From contig DASXVO010000081.1 of the NCBI GenBank assembly GCA_036504215.1, positions 1 through 64,000 of the forward strand: DNA of 64,000 nt. Direction: 5' to 3'. A program made the position numbers and the translations under genes. Shown piece by piece: positions 36,014 through 45,092 of the stretch. This DNA is from Vicinamibacterales bacterium. Lineage in GTDB: Bacteria; Acidobacteriota; Vicinamibacteria; Vicinamibacterales; Fen-181. How positions within the stretch are numbered: position 1 is the stretch's first letter; every line of letters starts with the position of its first letter. Below the pieces are notes generated by a model. The model saw only the letters and a list, made by a program, of their open reading frames with translations. It made no database searches and had not been told where the DNA came from.

Positions 36014-37999
36014 TCAGTGCGGACCGGGTGGGACGATCACTGCAGGCGGCCGTGGTTCGTCTACCGGCGCCCGCGCCGTCTCGGCGCGAAGCCCGGTATC
36101 GACCCTCGCGGCGGACGTGCGGCGCCGGGCGAGCGTTTCTATCGCGGCGTACAGCTCGTAGGCGCGGACCGGCTTGGAGATGTAGGCGTCCATCCCGGCC
36201 TCGATGCAGCGTTCCCTGTCGCCGGAGATGGCATGGGCGGTGATGGCGACAATCGGCGTGCGCCGGCCGGTGCCCTGCTCGAGCACGCGAATGGCCGCCG
36301 TGGCGTCGTACCCGTTGATGCCCGGCATCTGCACATCCATCAGCACGAGGTCGAATCGCTCACGATCGACGGCCGCGATCGCCTGCTCTCCGTCACCCAC
36401 CACGATCACCTTGTGGCCACGCTTCTCCAGGAGACGTTCGGTGAGGCGCTGGTTGACCGCGTTGTCCTCCGCCAGCAGGATCCGCAGCGGCATCGAGTTG
36501 GGCGGGGCTGGCGCGTCGGGCGCGTGCTCGTCCGGCCCCGTCTCGCCGGCCGCCTGCGCGGTTGCGGCGCTTGGGCCGAAGCCCGCAGTGAAGGAGAAAC
36601 GGCTGCCCTTGCCCGGTTCGCTCTCCACCTCGAGCTGGCCACCCATCATGGTGACGAGCCGCGACGAAATCGACAGGCCGAGGCCCGTCCCTCCAAATCG
36701 CACGTTCGTCGATGGGTCGGCCTGGGAGAACGGATCGAAGACGGCCACCTGCTTGTCGACGGGGATCCCGATGCCGGTGTCCAGCACCGAGAACCGCACC
36801 TGCGCACCCTTGTCGCCAGCCGAGACCAGCGTGACCTCGAGCTGCACCCTCCCCTGCGGCGTGAACTTCACGGCGTTGCCCAGCAGGTTGACGAGCACTT
36901 GCCGGAGCCGTGCCGGATCACCGACCAGCCGCTCTGGAACCTCCGGAGCCACCGTGCACTCGAACCGCAGACCGCTCCTGGCCGCCCGGGGCTCGAACAC
37001 GCGCAGGATCGGCTGGAGTGCGTCCCGCAGGCCGAAATCCACTGGCTGGAGTTCGAGCTTGCCCGCCTCGATCCTCGACAGATCGAGCACGTCGTCCAGC
37101 AGGCGAAGCAACGACTCGGCGCAGGACTTGACGGTCACCAGATACTCGCGCTGCTCGGGGGTGACCCGCGTGTCGAGCGTCAACTCCGTCATGCCGACGA
37201 TCCCGTTCATCGGCGTGCGGATCTCGTGGCTCATATTCGCGAGGAACTCGCTCTTCGAGCGGTTCGCCGCCTCCGCCGCTTCACGGGCCCGGCGCAACTC
37301 GTCTTCCACGCGTCGCCGCGCGGTCACGTCGCGTGCGATGCCCTGCACACCCACCGGCCGGCCGTCGCGATGGATCAGCCGCTCGGTCACTTCGACGATG
37401 GCTCGCGTCCCGCGGCGCGCACGCAACTCCAGTTCGCCCTTCACCGGCACGCCACCGTGGACGACGTGGAGCAGCATCCGCCCCGCCGACTCGAGTGACG
37501 CCGGTGCGACCAGGTCGACCATCGACAAACCGCCGTGCTCTGAGATGGAGCGGCCGATCAGATCTTCCCCGGCCTTGTTGAGCGAGGTCAGCCGCCCGTC
37601 CAGGTCCAGCGTATAGACCATGTCGCTGGCGTTGGCGAACAGTTCGTGGAACTGGTCGGCGAGGGCTTTCTCGGACTCGAGCTGGTGACGGATCGTCGCG
37701 GTCTGCCTGCGCAAGCGTCGAAGGAGGACGAGGGCCACGACGAAGGCCGCGACGGCCGCCAGTCTGGTGGCCATCAGCGCCCACGTGAGGCGACCGAGGG
37801 TGTCGGCGGCGGACTCGCCGGCCACCGGTCGTTCGGCCGCGGCGTCGGTCGGTCCCGCCGCGGGCGCGCCCGATCGGCGAACGGCGGCCTCGGACGAGCG
37901 GACCCCGAGCGTCGAACCAGCGACGAGGGTGCTCGCCGCCAGGAGCGAACACACGACGAATCTGGTCGCGCGCCCGTGTGAAACACCCCTCCAAAACAT
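36014..37999 (-). CDS. Hybrid sensor histidine kinase (PAS-HisKA-HATPase-REC)
   Basis: A 661-residue protein from ATG 37999, where a signal/TM-like N-terminus begins (VVCSLLAASTLVAGSTLGV). A GTG at 38089 would add 30 residues. A second TM (about 75-95) leads to PAS (ELFANASDMVYTLDLDGRL, with a following PAC), HisKA (EFLANMSHEIRTPMNGIVGM), HATPase (VNLLGNAVKFT, DTGIGI, FGGTGLGLSIS) and receiver (LVLMDVQMPGINGYDATAAI; phospho-Asp in LMD). The tail is Pro-rich. It is an orphan with no response regulator beside it. Confidence 0.9.
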   Translation of the reverse strand: MFWRGVSHGRATRFVVCSLLAASTLVAGSTLGVRSSEAAVRRSGAPAAGPTDAAAERPVAGESAADTLGRLTWALMATRLAAVAAFVVALVLLRRLRRQTATIRHQLESEKALADQFHELFANASDMVYTLDLDGRLTSLNKAGEDLIGRSISEHGGLSMVDLVAPASLESAGRMLLHVVHGGVPVKGELELRARRGTRAIVEVTERLIHRDGRPVGVQGIARDVTARRRVEDELRRAREAAEAANRSKSEFLANMSHEIRTPMNGIVGMTELTLDTRVTPEQREYLVTVKSCAESLLRLLDDVLDLSRIEAGKLELQPVDFGLRDALQPILRVFEPRAARSGLRFECTVAPEVPERLVGDPARLRQVLVNLLGNAVKFTPQGRVQLEVTLVSAGDKGAQVRFSVLDTGIGIPVDKQVAVFDPFSQADPSTNVRFGGTGLGLSISSRLVTMMGGQLEVESEPGKGSRFSFTAGFGPSAATAQAAGETGPDEHAPDAPAPPNSMPLRILLAEDNAVNQRLTERLLEKRGHKVIVVGDGEQAIAAVDRERFDLVLMDVQMPGINGYDATAAIRVLEQGTGRRTPIVAITAHAISGDRERCIEAGMDAYISKPVRAYELYAAIETLARRRTSAARVDTGLRAETARAPVDEPRPPAVIVPPGPH

Positions 38000-38155
38000 C
38001 GGGAACTGGCTCGTTTCTACCTTCTCCGTTTCACGTTCGTCGTTCAGGCCGGCGCTTCGTTCGGCGGCCCCACGATGACAGTCCACCACCCTACTACTAC
38101 TTCTCGGTTGACCGCCCTCGGCCCCGCACCGTTCGAGGAGAATAAATCACGCGGG

Positions 38156-38974
38156 TCACCCGAGCGCGGTCAGGCGGTGGAGCGCAATCCCGGTGGCCGT
38201 CGCCGCGTTGAGCGAATCGATGCCCGGGGCCATCGGTATCCGCACGGCCGCGCCTGCCGCCGACAGGGCCTCGATGCTGAGACCTTCCGCTTCCGAGCCC
38301 ACCAGCACGGCCACCTTCGCGTCAGGGTGCAGCGTGTCCGCGAAGTGTCCGATGTCGATCGCATCCGGGCTCGGCGTCAGCGCCACGACCGTGAAACCCC
38401 GGTCGCGGATCTCGCGAAGGGCTCCGGGCCAGTCATCGGCTTGTGCGTGCGGCACCCAGAGCGCCGTCCCCATCGACACCCGGATCGACTTCCGGTAGAG
38501 CGGATCGCAACAGTGCGGACCGAGGACGACGGCGTCGATGCCGAATCCGGCCGCGTTCCGGAAGATCCCGCCCATATTGTCCATGTTGGCGATCTGCTCG
38601 AGCACCACCAGCCGGCGAGTGTCGGGATGATTCGCGAGCCAGGTGTGGGCGGAGACGGCAGCGGGGCGTTCGCCAATGGCCAGGCAGCCACGATGGACGT
38701 TGAATCCGGCCAGGCGTTCGATCGTGCCCGGCGTCGCCACGTAGACCGGCAGGTCCGGACTCGCGGCCTCGGCGATATGGCCCAGGGCGGTCAGCGCGGC
38801 GTCGGTCAGCAGGATCGAACGCGCCCGGCACATCGACCGGGCGATCAGCGTGCTGACGACGAGGCGTCCTTCGGCAACGAAGATCCCCGCCCGGCGCAGG
38901 AGATCCGGGTGAGTCGTCAGGCGGTAATCCGCCAGCCGCGGGTCGTCGAGACCGTCGACACGTTCGACCGACAT
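38156..38974 (-). CDS. TrmH/SpoU-family RNA 2'-O-methyltransferase
   Basis: A 272-residue protein with the three SpoU motifs: IANMDNMGGIFRNAAGFG (motif 1), VAVLVGSEAEGLSIEAL (motif 2) and IPMAPGIDSLNAATATGIAL (motif 3), which form the SAM-binding trefoil knot. An N-terminal substrate-recognition domain covers about residues 1-100. It methylates rRNA or tRNA ribose; the exact target cannot be told from sequence. Confidence 0.92.
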   Translation of the reverse strand: MSVERVDGLDDPRLADYRLTTHPDLLRRAGIFVAEGRLVVSTLIARSMCRARSILLTDAALTALGHIAEAASPDLPVYVATPGTIERLAGFNVHRGCLAIGERPAAVSAHTWLANHPDTRRLVVLEQIANMDNMGGIFRNAAGFGIDAVVLGPHCCDPLYRKSIRVSMGTALWVPHAQADDWPGALREIRDRGFTVVALTPSPDAIDIGHFADTLHPDAKVAVLVGSEAEGLSIEALSAAGAAVRIPMAPGIDSLNAATATGIALHRLTALG

Positions 38975-39388
38975 GCGTCCCCCTGTATCATTTTAGCTTT
39001 GCGGACATCCAAGCTCCGCATTATGCTAGCCGCGATCTGGCCTGACGCGGGCGCAGGACAACCCGGCTCGTGACATGTCCGGGCCATCTGGCTGCATACC
39101 GCCTGCGTCCGTCGTTCTCGGCCGAGTCGCGCCCCGGGATCCGTCTGTGCGTCTGGGCGCTTGCCGCCCAGCCACCGCACGGTGTGACCACACGGTGCGT
39201 GCGTTCTTCGACACGAATTCGCTGTTCGAACACGCCGTCTTGAGGGCACCGCGGATCGCGGCCATCATCCAGGACTGGCACGGCTTCGTCCGGTTCGACA
39301 CCGACGTGGGCGTCCTCCGGCGCGATCCGAACATCGGGAGTCTCACGCAGGTCACGAACCGCCCTGGCCGATACGCGAGGGAGTGAAC
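38975..39388. other. Gap without a supported gene
   Basis: This is the divergent region between the SpoU gene and the sensor-regulator operon. A 103-residue frame on the plus strand (39075-39386) and overlapping frames on the minus strand have no recognisable features. GAGGGA at 39377-39382 is the ribosome site of the next gene. Confidence 0.45.
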
Positions 39389-41314
39389 GTGGAGAAACGG
39401 ACGTCGCTGCGTCTGTTGATGCTCGAGGACGATCCACTCGATGCCGAGCTCGAGATCACTGCGCTCGAAGAGGCCGGCTTCGACTGCCAGTGGACGCGGG
39501 TGGAGACGCGGGCCGCGTTCCTCGCCGAGCTCGATGCGCCGCAGTACGATGTCATTCTCGCCGATTTCAACCTGCCGAGTTTCGATGGGCTGACGGCCCT
39601 GCGCCTGTTCCTCGATCGGCGGCTCGACTTTCCCTTCATCCTGGTGTCTGGCAACCTCGGCGAGGAAACGGCGATCGAGAGCCTGAAGGCCGGAGCGACC
39701 GACTATGTCCTGAAGAGCCGGTTGTCGCGTCTGGGCCTGGCCGTGCAGCGTGCGCTACGGGAGAAGGCCGGAGAGCGCCAGCAGCGCGAGGCGGAGGAGG
39801 ACCGCCGTCGGCTGAGCAGCGCGGTGAACCAGGTGGCCGAGGCGGTGGTCATCACCGACCTCGACGGACGCATCCTGTACCTGAATCCGGCCTTCGAGAA
39901 GATGACCGGGTACACGCGCGCCGAGGCGGTCGGCACGGTGGCGCCAGTGCTGGAGAGACAGGACCAGACTGCGGCGGCCGGTGCCGACGGCGTGCGGTCG
40001 GCGGTGTCGATGGGCCGAACCTGGCACGGCCGGCTGGTGAACCTGCGCAAGGACGGCATGTCCTACACGGCCGATACCACCGTCGGACCGGTTCGCGACG
40101 AGCACGGCACCATCGTCAACTACGTGGCGGTGCAGCGCGACGTCACGAACGAACTGCGCATGGAAGCGCAGTACCGTCAGGCGCAAAAGATGGAAGCCAT
40201 GGGGCGTCTGGCCGGAGGCGTGGCTCACGATTTCAACAACCTGCTCACCGCCATCGTCGGGTATACACAATTGCTGCTCGACCGCATCCCGCCCGACTCC
40301 GACCTCAGGCGCGACCTGGTCCAGATCGACGGTGCCTGCGAGCGGGCCACGACCCTCGTGCGCAGCCTGCTGACCTTCAGCCGCCGCGACCCGTCACGGC
40401 CGGAGGTGCTCGACCTCAATGCCGTGGTGAACAATGTCGCCGGCCTCCTCCGGCGCGTGATTGGCGAGGACGTGGAGTTGATTTCGCAGATCGGATCTGA
40501 CGTCGCGGCCGTTCGCGCCGATCCTGGGCAGATAGAACAGTTGTTGATGAATCTGTCGGTGAACGCGCGCGACGCGATGCCGGGCGGCGGGCGGCTTGTC
40601 ATCCAGACGGAGGCGGTCACGCTCGACGCCGATCAGGTGCCGAAAGGCATGGACCTCGTCCCGGGATGCTATGCACGGCTGAGCGTGAGCGACACCGGCG
40701 TCGGCATGGAGGAGCAGGTGTTGGGCCACCTGTTCGAGCCGTTCTTCACGACCAAGCCGGCGGGGGAAGGCACGGGTCTCGGCCTGTCGATCGTCTACGG
40801 CATCGTCAAACGACACAACGGGTACATTACCGTCGAGAGCCGGCCGCGGAAGGGCACCACGTTTCGCATCTACCTGCCCGTGGTGGCCGGACACGACGCG
40901 CCGACGGCGACGCCGATCACGCCCGCGTTGGGAGGGGCGTCGAGGGGCGGCCAGGAGATGATCCTCCTCGTTGAAGACGAAGCACCCGTCCGCATGCTGG
41001 TGCAGCGGGCGCTCGAGGGCGCCGGCTACCGCGTCCTGCCCGCGGCCGACGCGTCTGCCGCGATCGACGCGTTCAGGGCGCACGCCCAGGAAATCGTGCT
41101 TCTCGTCACCGACGTGGTGATGCCGGACACGAACGGGCCTGCGCTGTTCGAGGCGCTCACCAAGGACTGCCCGTCGTTGAAGGTCTTGTTCCTGTCGGGG
41201 TACGCGGGCGAAATCGTGCGGGGCCGCGGCGTCATGCAGGACGCGCCGTTCCTGCAGAAGCCGTTCAAGCTCGCCGACCTGTCGCGCCGTGTGCGTGAGA
41301 TACTGGACAAGTAG
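39389..41314 (+). CDS. Hybrid histidine kinase, REC-PAS-HisKA-HATPase-REC, soluble
   Basis: A 641-residue cytosolic kinase with no TM segments. An N-terminal receiver (RLLMLEDDPLDAE, VILADFNLPSFDGL, ATDYVLKSRLSRL) is followed by PAS (AEAVVITDLDGRILYLNPAF), HisKA with [18 protein letters not shown], HATPase (SDTGVGMEE, GEGTGLGLSIVYG) and a second receiver (LLVTDVVMPDTNGPALFE). GTG 39389 is chosen for its GAGGGA ribosome site; GTG 39383 overlaps that site. Five bases separate its stop from the response regulator. Confidence 0.9.
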   Translation: MEKRTSLRLLMLEDDPLDAELEITALEEAGFDCQWTRVETRAAFLAELDAPQYDVILADFNLPSFDGLTALRLFLDRRLDFPFILVSGNLGEETAIESLKAGATDYVLKSRLSRLGLAVQRALREKAGERQQREAEEDRRRLSSAVNQVAEAVVITDLDGRILYLNPAFEKMTGYTRAEAVGTVAPVLERQDQTAAAGADGVRSAVSMGRTWHGRLVNLRKDGMSYTADTTVGPVRDEHGTIVNYVAVQRDVTNELRMEAQYRQAQKMEAMGRLAGGVAHDFNNLLTAIVGYTQLLLDRIPPDSDLRRDLVQIDGACERATTLVRSLLTFSRRDPSRPEVLDLNAVVNNVAGLLRRVIGEDVELISQIGSDVAAVRADPGQIEQLLMNLSVNARDAMPGGGRLVIQTEAVTLDADQVPKGMDLVPGCYARLSVSDTGVGMEEQVLGHLFEPFFTTKPAGEGTGLGLSIVYGIVKRHNGYITVESRPRKGTTFRIYLPVVAGHDAPTATPITPALGGASRGGQEMILLVEDEAPVRMLVQRALEGAGYRVLPAADASAAIDAFRAHAQEIVLLVTDVVMPDTNGPALFEALTKDCPSLKVLFLSGYAGEIVRGRGVMQDAPFLQKPFKLADLSRRVREILDK

Positions 41315-41319
41315 ACCCG

Positions 41320-41994
41320 ATGCGCATCCTCGTCGTTGAAGACGACCCGACGATTGCGTCGTTCCTCGTCAATGGGCTGCAGGAGGCCGGCTTCGCGGTC
41401 GACGCGGCAGGCGATGGCGCGCGGGGGCTCCACCTCGCGCTGACCGAGCCGTACGACGCTGCCGTGCTCGACCTGATGCTGCCGGAGCGCGACGGCCTCA
41501 GCGTGCTCGAGGAGATCCGGAAGCATCGAATCGCCACGCCGGTCCTGATCCTCAGCGCCAGGAGATCGGTGGACGACCGCGTGAAAGGCCTCCAGGCCGG
41601 CGGGGACGACTACCTCACCAAACCGTTTGCCTTCTCCGAACTCCTCGCGCGCATCCAGGCGCTGATCCGCCGGTCGCAGGGCACGGTGGAACCGACTCGA
41701 CTCGTGGCGGGCGAACTCACGCTCGATCTGATCACCCGCAGGGTCGAACGCGGCGGGCGGTCGATCGACCTGCGGCCGCGCGAATTCGCCCTGCTCGAAT
41801 ATCTCATGCGCAACGCCGGCCGCGTGATCTCGAAGACGATGATCATGGAGCACGTCTGGGACTACAGCTTCGACCCGCGCACCAACGTGGTGGACGTGCT
41901 GGTGTTCCGGCTCCGCGAGAAGGTCGACCGCGGGTTCGACGTGAAGATGATCCACACCGTCCGCGGGGTCGGATATGTCATCCAGGTGGGGTGA
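41320..41994 (+). CDS. OmpR/PhoB-family response regulator
   Basis: A 224-residue regulator: receiver (LVVEDDPTIASFLVNGL, VLDLMLPERDGLSV with phospho-Asp, YLTKPFAFSELL) plus winged helix (IDLRPREFALLEYLMRNAG, MEHVWDYSFDPRTNVVDVLV, IHTVRGVGYVI). It overlaps the sensor kinase by 20 bases. OmpR-type proteins bind direct repeats spaced about 11 bp; such repeats lie upstream of htrA at 43442-43469. Confidence 0.95.
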   Translation: MRILVVEDDPTIASFLVNGLQEAGFAVDAAGDGARGLHLALTEPYDAAVLDLMLPERDGLSVLEEIRKHRIATPVLILSARRSVDDRVKGLQAGGDDYLTKPFAFSELLARIQALIRRSQGTVEPTRLVAGELTLDLITRRVERGGRSIDLRPREFALLEYLMRNAGRVISKTMIMEHVWDYSFDPRTNVVDVLVFRLREKVDRGFDVKMIHTVRGVGYVIQVG

Positions 41995-43414
41995 GAGCCC
42001 GGCTTACACCCTGGGCGTGCGCCTCGCCGCCTGGTATGCGGCCCTCTTCGTCGGCAGTTCACTGATCATCACCGGCCTCACGTACTTCCTGTTGTCGTCG
42101 TCGCTCCAGGAGCGCGATCGCCAGATCATCCGCTCGACCCTGGTCAGCTATGCCAGTCAGTATCAGCAGGGTGGACTGCGGGCGCTCGACCGCGCGATCC
42201 GCGCCGATCAGACGGCGGGCCGGCGCGAGCGGCTGTTCGTCCGCGTCATCGCCGGTGGCGAAGAGGCCATCTTCTCCAACCTGCCCGGTGACTGGAGCGA
42301 GTTCGATCTGTCGCAACTGCAGCGGCCGCGCGGACAGGACGGCGAGTGGTGGGTCCGCGTCCCGAGCCGCGGCGGATCGGCGGCACTCGAGGTCGCGACG
42401 GGGGTGCTGCCCGACGGCACGCTGGTCCAGGTCGGCAAGAGCACCGAGACGCGCAACGAATTGCTGTCGCGCTTTCGCACGGTGCTCCTGATCGTGCTGG
42501 CCGGCATTGTCATCGTCGGCGCGGCGGGCGGCGCCCTGCTCACGCGGTCCACGATGCAGCCGCTCCGGCAGTTGGCCGGCGTCGTCCAGACCATTCTCGG
42601 GACCGGCCGGTTCGAGGCCCGGGTGCCCGTGCGCGGCGGCCGCGACCCGCTGGATCAGTTGAGTGCGCTGTTCAACGCGATGCTCGACCGGATCGAAGCG
42701 CTCATCGCGGGAATGCGCGGTTCGCTCGACAACGTGGCGCACGATCTGCGGACGCCGATGACGCGGCTGCGGGCGGTCGCCGAACGAGCGCTCGAGATGG
42801 GACCTGAATCGACGGAGCGATACCGGGAGGCACTGGCCGATTGTCTGGAGGAATCGGAACGGGTGTCGGAGATGCTGAACGCGCTCATGGACATCTCGGA
42901 AGCCGAGACCGGCGTGATGAGACTCGCCCTCGAGCCACTCGACGTGGACGCGCTGTTGACCGACGCGGTGGAGCTGTACGCGGACGTGGCCGAGGACAAG
43001 GGGGTGACACTGCACGCCGAGCCTTGCGACGGGTTATCCATCCTCGCGGATCGGAACCGCATGCGCCAGGTCGTCGGGAACCTGGTGGACAACGCGGTGA
43101 AGTACACGCCCGTCGGCGGACGCATCGACCTCCTGGCGCGCGTCGAGGGTGATCTGGTGGCGGTCGACGTTCGCGACACGGGCGAGGGCATCGCAGAGCA
43201 CGACCTGCCCTATATCTGGGACCGTCTCTACCGCGCCGACCGCAGCCGTTCGGCACGTGGCCTCGGCCTCGGCCTGAGCCTCGTCCGCGCCATCGTCCAC
43301 GCCCACAAGGGCCGCGTCGAGGTCCACTCGACGCTCGGCCAGGGCTCGACGTTCACCGTCAACCTGCCTGCGAGCACCACGCACCAAACACCGTCCAGCG
43401 CACGAGGCACATAG
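41975..43414 (+). CDS. Membrane sensor histidine kinase
   Basis: A 479-residue kinase: TM1 (about 20-42), a periplasmic loop of about 120 residues, TM2 (VLLIVLAGIVIVGAAGGALL), HAMP, HisKA (NVAHDLRTPMTRLRAVAE), and HATPase (GNLVDNAVKYTPVG, DTGEGIAEHD, GLGLGLSLVRAIVHAHKG). It is the cognate partner of the adjacent OmpR-type regulator. Its last residues (HQTPSSARGT) and stop codon are encoded by a short dispersed repeat. Confidence 0.93.
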   Translation: MSSRWGESPAYTLGVRLAAWYAALFVGSSLIITGLTYFLLSSSLQERDRQIIRSTLVSYASQYQQGGLRALDRAIRADQTAGRRERLFVRVIAGGEEAIFSNLPGDWSEFDLSQLQRPRGQDGEWWVRVPSRGGSAALEVATGVLPDGTLVQVGKSTETRNELLSRFRTVLLIVLAGIVIVGAAGGALLTRSTMQPLRQLAGVVQTILGTGRFEARVPVRGGRDPLDQLSALFNAMLDRIEALIAGMRGSLDNVAHDLRTPMTRLRAVAERALEMGPESTERYREALADCLEESERVSEMLNALMDISEAETGVMRLALEPLDVDALLTDAVELYADVAEDKGVTLHAEPCDGLSILADRNRMRQVVGNLVDNAVKYTPVGGRIDLLARVEGDLVAVDVRDTGEGIAEHDLPYIWDRLYRADRSRSARGLGLGLSLVRAIVHAHKGRVEVHSTLGQGSTFTVNLPASTTHQTPSSARGT

Positions 43415-43434
43415 CACTCAGCACTTCCTCCCTT
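43380..43434. repeat. Dispersed short repeat, AGCGCACnnGGCAC...CACTCAGCACTT family, copy 1
   Basis: CCAGCGCACGAGGCACATAG is followed by CACTCAGCACTTCC. It closely resembles the array at 55919-56041. It starts inside the last codons of the sensor kinase and provides its stop. Confidence 0.65.
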
Positions 43435-43441
43435 TCACAGA

Positions 43442-43469
43442 TGTAATCTCCCGGTAACGACCGTGTAAT
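43442..43469 (+). promoter_or_regulatory. Three GTAA direct repeats at 11-bp spacing upstream of htrA
   Basis: GTAA occurs at 43443, 43454 and 43465, exactly 11 bp apart, with TGTAAT at the two outer sites. This is the pattern bound by OmpR-family dimers, and the GTAA-N7-GTAA core recalls the E. coli CpxR box, which controls degP. The adjacent two-component pair is the natural candidate binder. A TACTGAT at 43484-43490 could be the -10. Confidence 0.6.
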
Positions 43470-43505
43470 GCGGTTTGTCGTCCTACTGATCAGAGGACGA
43501 ACACC

Positions 43506-45044
43506 ATGAAGACTGACCGCTATCACCTGAGAGTCTCGCCGCGCCTCCGGCTCGGCATCCTGGCGACGTTGATTCTGGCCGTTGGCGTGCTGGCTGGCTG
43601 GACGGCATCTGGCTCGGCCGTTGACGCAGCCTCTGCTCGGGCCGTCGCCACGGTCGCCACCGACACGCAAGCGCCAAACCCTGCTATCGGGCCAAGGGCC
43701 GCGATCACCGGCCCACAGGCCTCGTACGCCGACCTGGTGAGCCAGGTCGGACCCGCCGTCGTGACGATCCGGTCGGAGCGGCTCGTCCGGGCGACGAGTT
43801 CGCCGTTCGGCGGCGACGAATCACTGCTCGAACAGCTTCTCGGACGCCAGGGGCGGAGGACGCCCCGGCAACGGCCGCATGAAGAAGGTGCCCTCGGATC
43901 CGGCGTCATCGTCGCTCCGGACGGGTATATCCTGACCAACCATCACGTCGTGGACGGTGCCAGCCAGATTCGCGTCGAACTCACCGACCGCCGGTCGTTC
44001 AGCGCGAAGGTCGTTGGCTCCGATCCGCCGAGCGACCTGGCACTGCTGAAGATCGATGCCGCCGGCCTTCGCACCCTGCCGCTCGGCGACTCCGACCGCG
44101 TGCGCGTCGGCGACGTCGTGCTCGCCATCGGCAACCCGCTCGGCCTGGGCCAGACAGTGACGATGGGCATCATCAGCGCGAAGGGCCGCGCGACCGGACT
44201 GAGCGACGGGAGCTTCGAGGACTTCCTCCAAACGGACGCGCCGATCAACCAGGGCAACTCCGGAGGCGCCCTCGTGGACACCCGCGGCGAGTTGGTCGGC
44301 ATCAACTCGCAGATCCTGTCGCCCTCGGGCGGCAGCATCGGGATCGGGTTCGCGATTCCGGCACGGATGGCGCAGAACGTGATGCAGCAGTTGATCAAGA
44401 ACGGCACCGTGCATCGCGCGAAGCTGGGCGTGACCGTGCAGGCCGTCAACTCGGAACTCGCGAAGAGCTTGGGACTCCAGGATGTGCAGGGCGCGCTCGT
44501 GAGCACCGTCGAGCCGGGCAGCCCGGCTCAAAAGGCCGGGATCGCGCGCGGTGACGTCATCCTGACCTTCAATGGCGAGACGGTCAGCGACAGCAACGCG
44601 CTCCGTAATCGCGTGGCGGGCAGCCAGCCTGGGACCGATGCGACACTACAGGTCGTGCGCAACGGCCGGCAGGAGACGATCCACGCACGACTGGCCGAGC
44701 TGGAGCGGGAGCGCGCCAGGTCGAACGACGACCGTGACGACGGGCCGAACCGTGGACGCTATGGCCTCTCGGTCGCACCGCTGACACCCGACATCGCGGA
44801 CGAACTGGGCGTCAAGGCGAAGCAGGGTCTCGTCGTGCAGGATGTGGCCCCGGCCAGTCCCGGCTCGAACGCAGGCATCCGATCGGGCGACGTGATTGTC
44901 GAAGTGAACCACAAGCCGGTGGGCAACGTGAGCCAGTTCCAGGAAGCAATGAGCACCTCATCGAACCGCCCGGCGCTGGTGCTCGTCAACCGGCAGGGCA
45001 GCGAGGTGTTCCTGGCGCTGTCGGCGAAATCGTCGTCGTCATAA
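43506..45044 (+). CDS. HtrA/DegP-type periplasmic serine protease with two PDZ domains
   Basis: A 512-residue protein. The N-terminal anchor/signal (LGILATLILAVGVLAGWTAS) leads to a trypsin-like domain with the triad in ILTNHHVVDG (His), SDLALLKID (Asp) and NQGNSGGALVD (Ser). The two PDZ domains start near residues 300 and 415 (KLGVTVQAVNSELAKSLGL, YGLSVAPLTPDIADELGV). It degrades or refolds damaged envelope proteins. It lies 91 bases after the sensor kinase with a putative regulator box between, suggesting envelope-stress control. Confidence 0.95.
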   Translation: MKTDRYHLRVSPRLRLGILATLILAVGVLAGWTASGSAVDAASARAVATVATDTQAPNPAIGPRAAITGPQASYADLVSQVGPAVVTIRSERLVRATSSPFGGDESLLEQLLGRQGRRTPRQRPHEEGALGSGVIVAPDGYILTNHHVVDGASQIRVELTDRRSFSAKVVGSDPPSDLALLKIDAAGLRTLPLGDSDRVRVGDVVLAIGNPLGLGQTVTMGIISAKGRATGLSDGSFEDFLQTDAPINQGNSGGALVDTRGELVGINSQILSPSGGSIGIGFAIPARMAQNVMQQLIKNGTVHRAKLGVTVQAVNSELAKSLGLQDVQGALVSTVEPGSPAQKAGIARGDVILTFNGETVSDSNALRNRVAGSQPGTDATLQVVRNGRQETIHARLAELERERARSNDDRDDGPNRGRYGLSVAPLTPDIADELGVKAKQGLVVQDVAPASPGSNAGIRSGDVIVEVNHKPVGNVSQFQEAMSTSSNRPALVLVNRQGSEVFLALSAKSSSS

Positions 45045-45052
45045 TCGTCGTC

Positions 45053-45081
45053 GTAGGGGCGGCCCGCCAGACCGCCCCTAC
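45053..45081. terminator. GC-rich palindrome between convergent genes
   Basis: GTAGGGGCGG (45053-45062) and CCGCCCCTAC (45072-45081) form a perfect 10-bp stem with a nine-base loop. It is followed by near-repeats of CCCCTACACCC up to the 3' end of the MFS gene. It sits between convergent htrA and MFS and may stop transcription both ways, although no T-run follows. It may equally be a dispersed palindromic element. Confidence 0.55.
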
Positions 45082-45092
45082 ACCCTTGTCCC

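Noticed and set aside
39075-39386. 103-codon plus-strand frame before the hybrid kinase
   Set aside because: It has no domain, no ribosome site, and overlapping frames of similar length on the other strand; left as an unassigned gap.
45053-45081. Confident intrinsic terminator
   Set aside because: The stem is perfect but no T-run follows on either strand, so it is recorded only as a possible terminator or dispersed palindrome.
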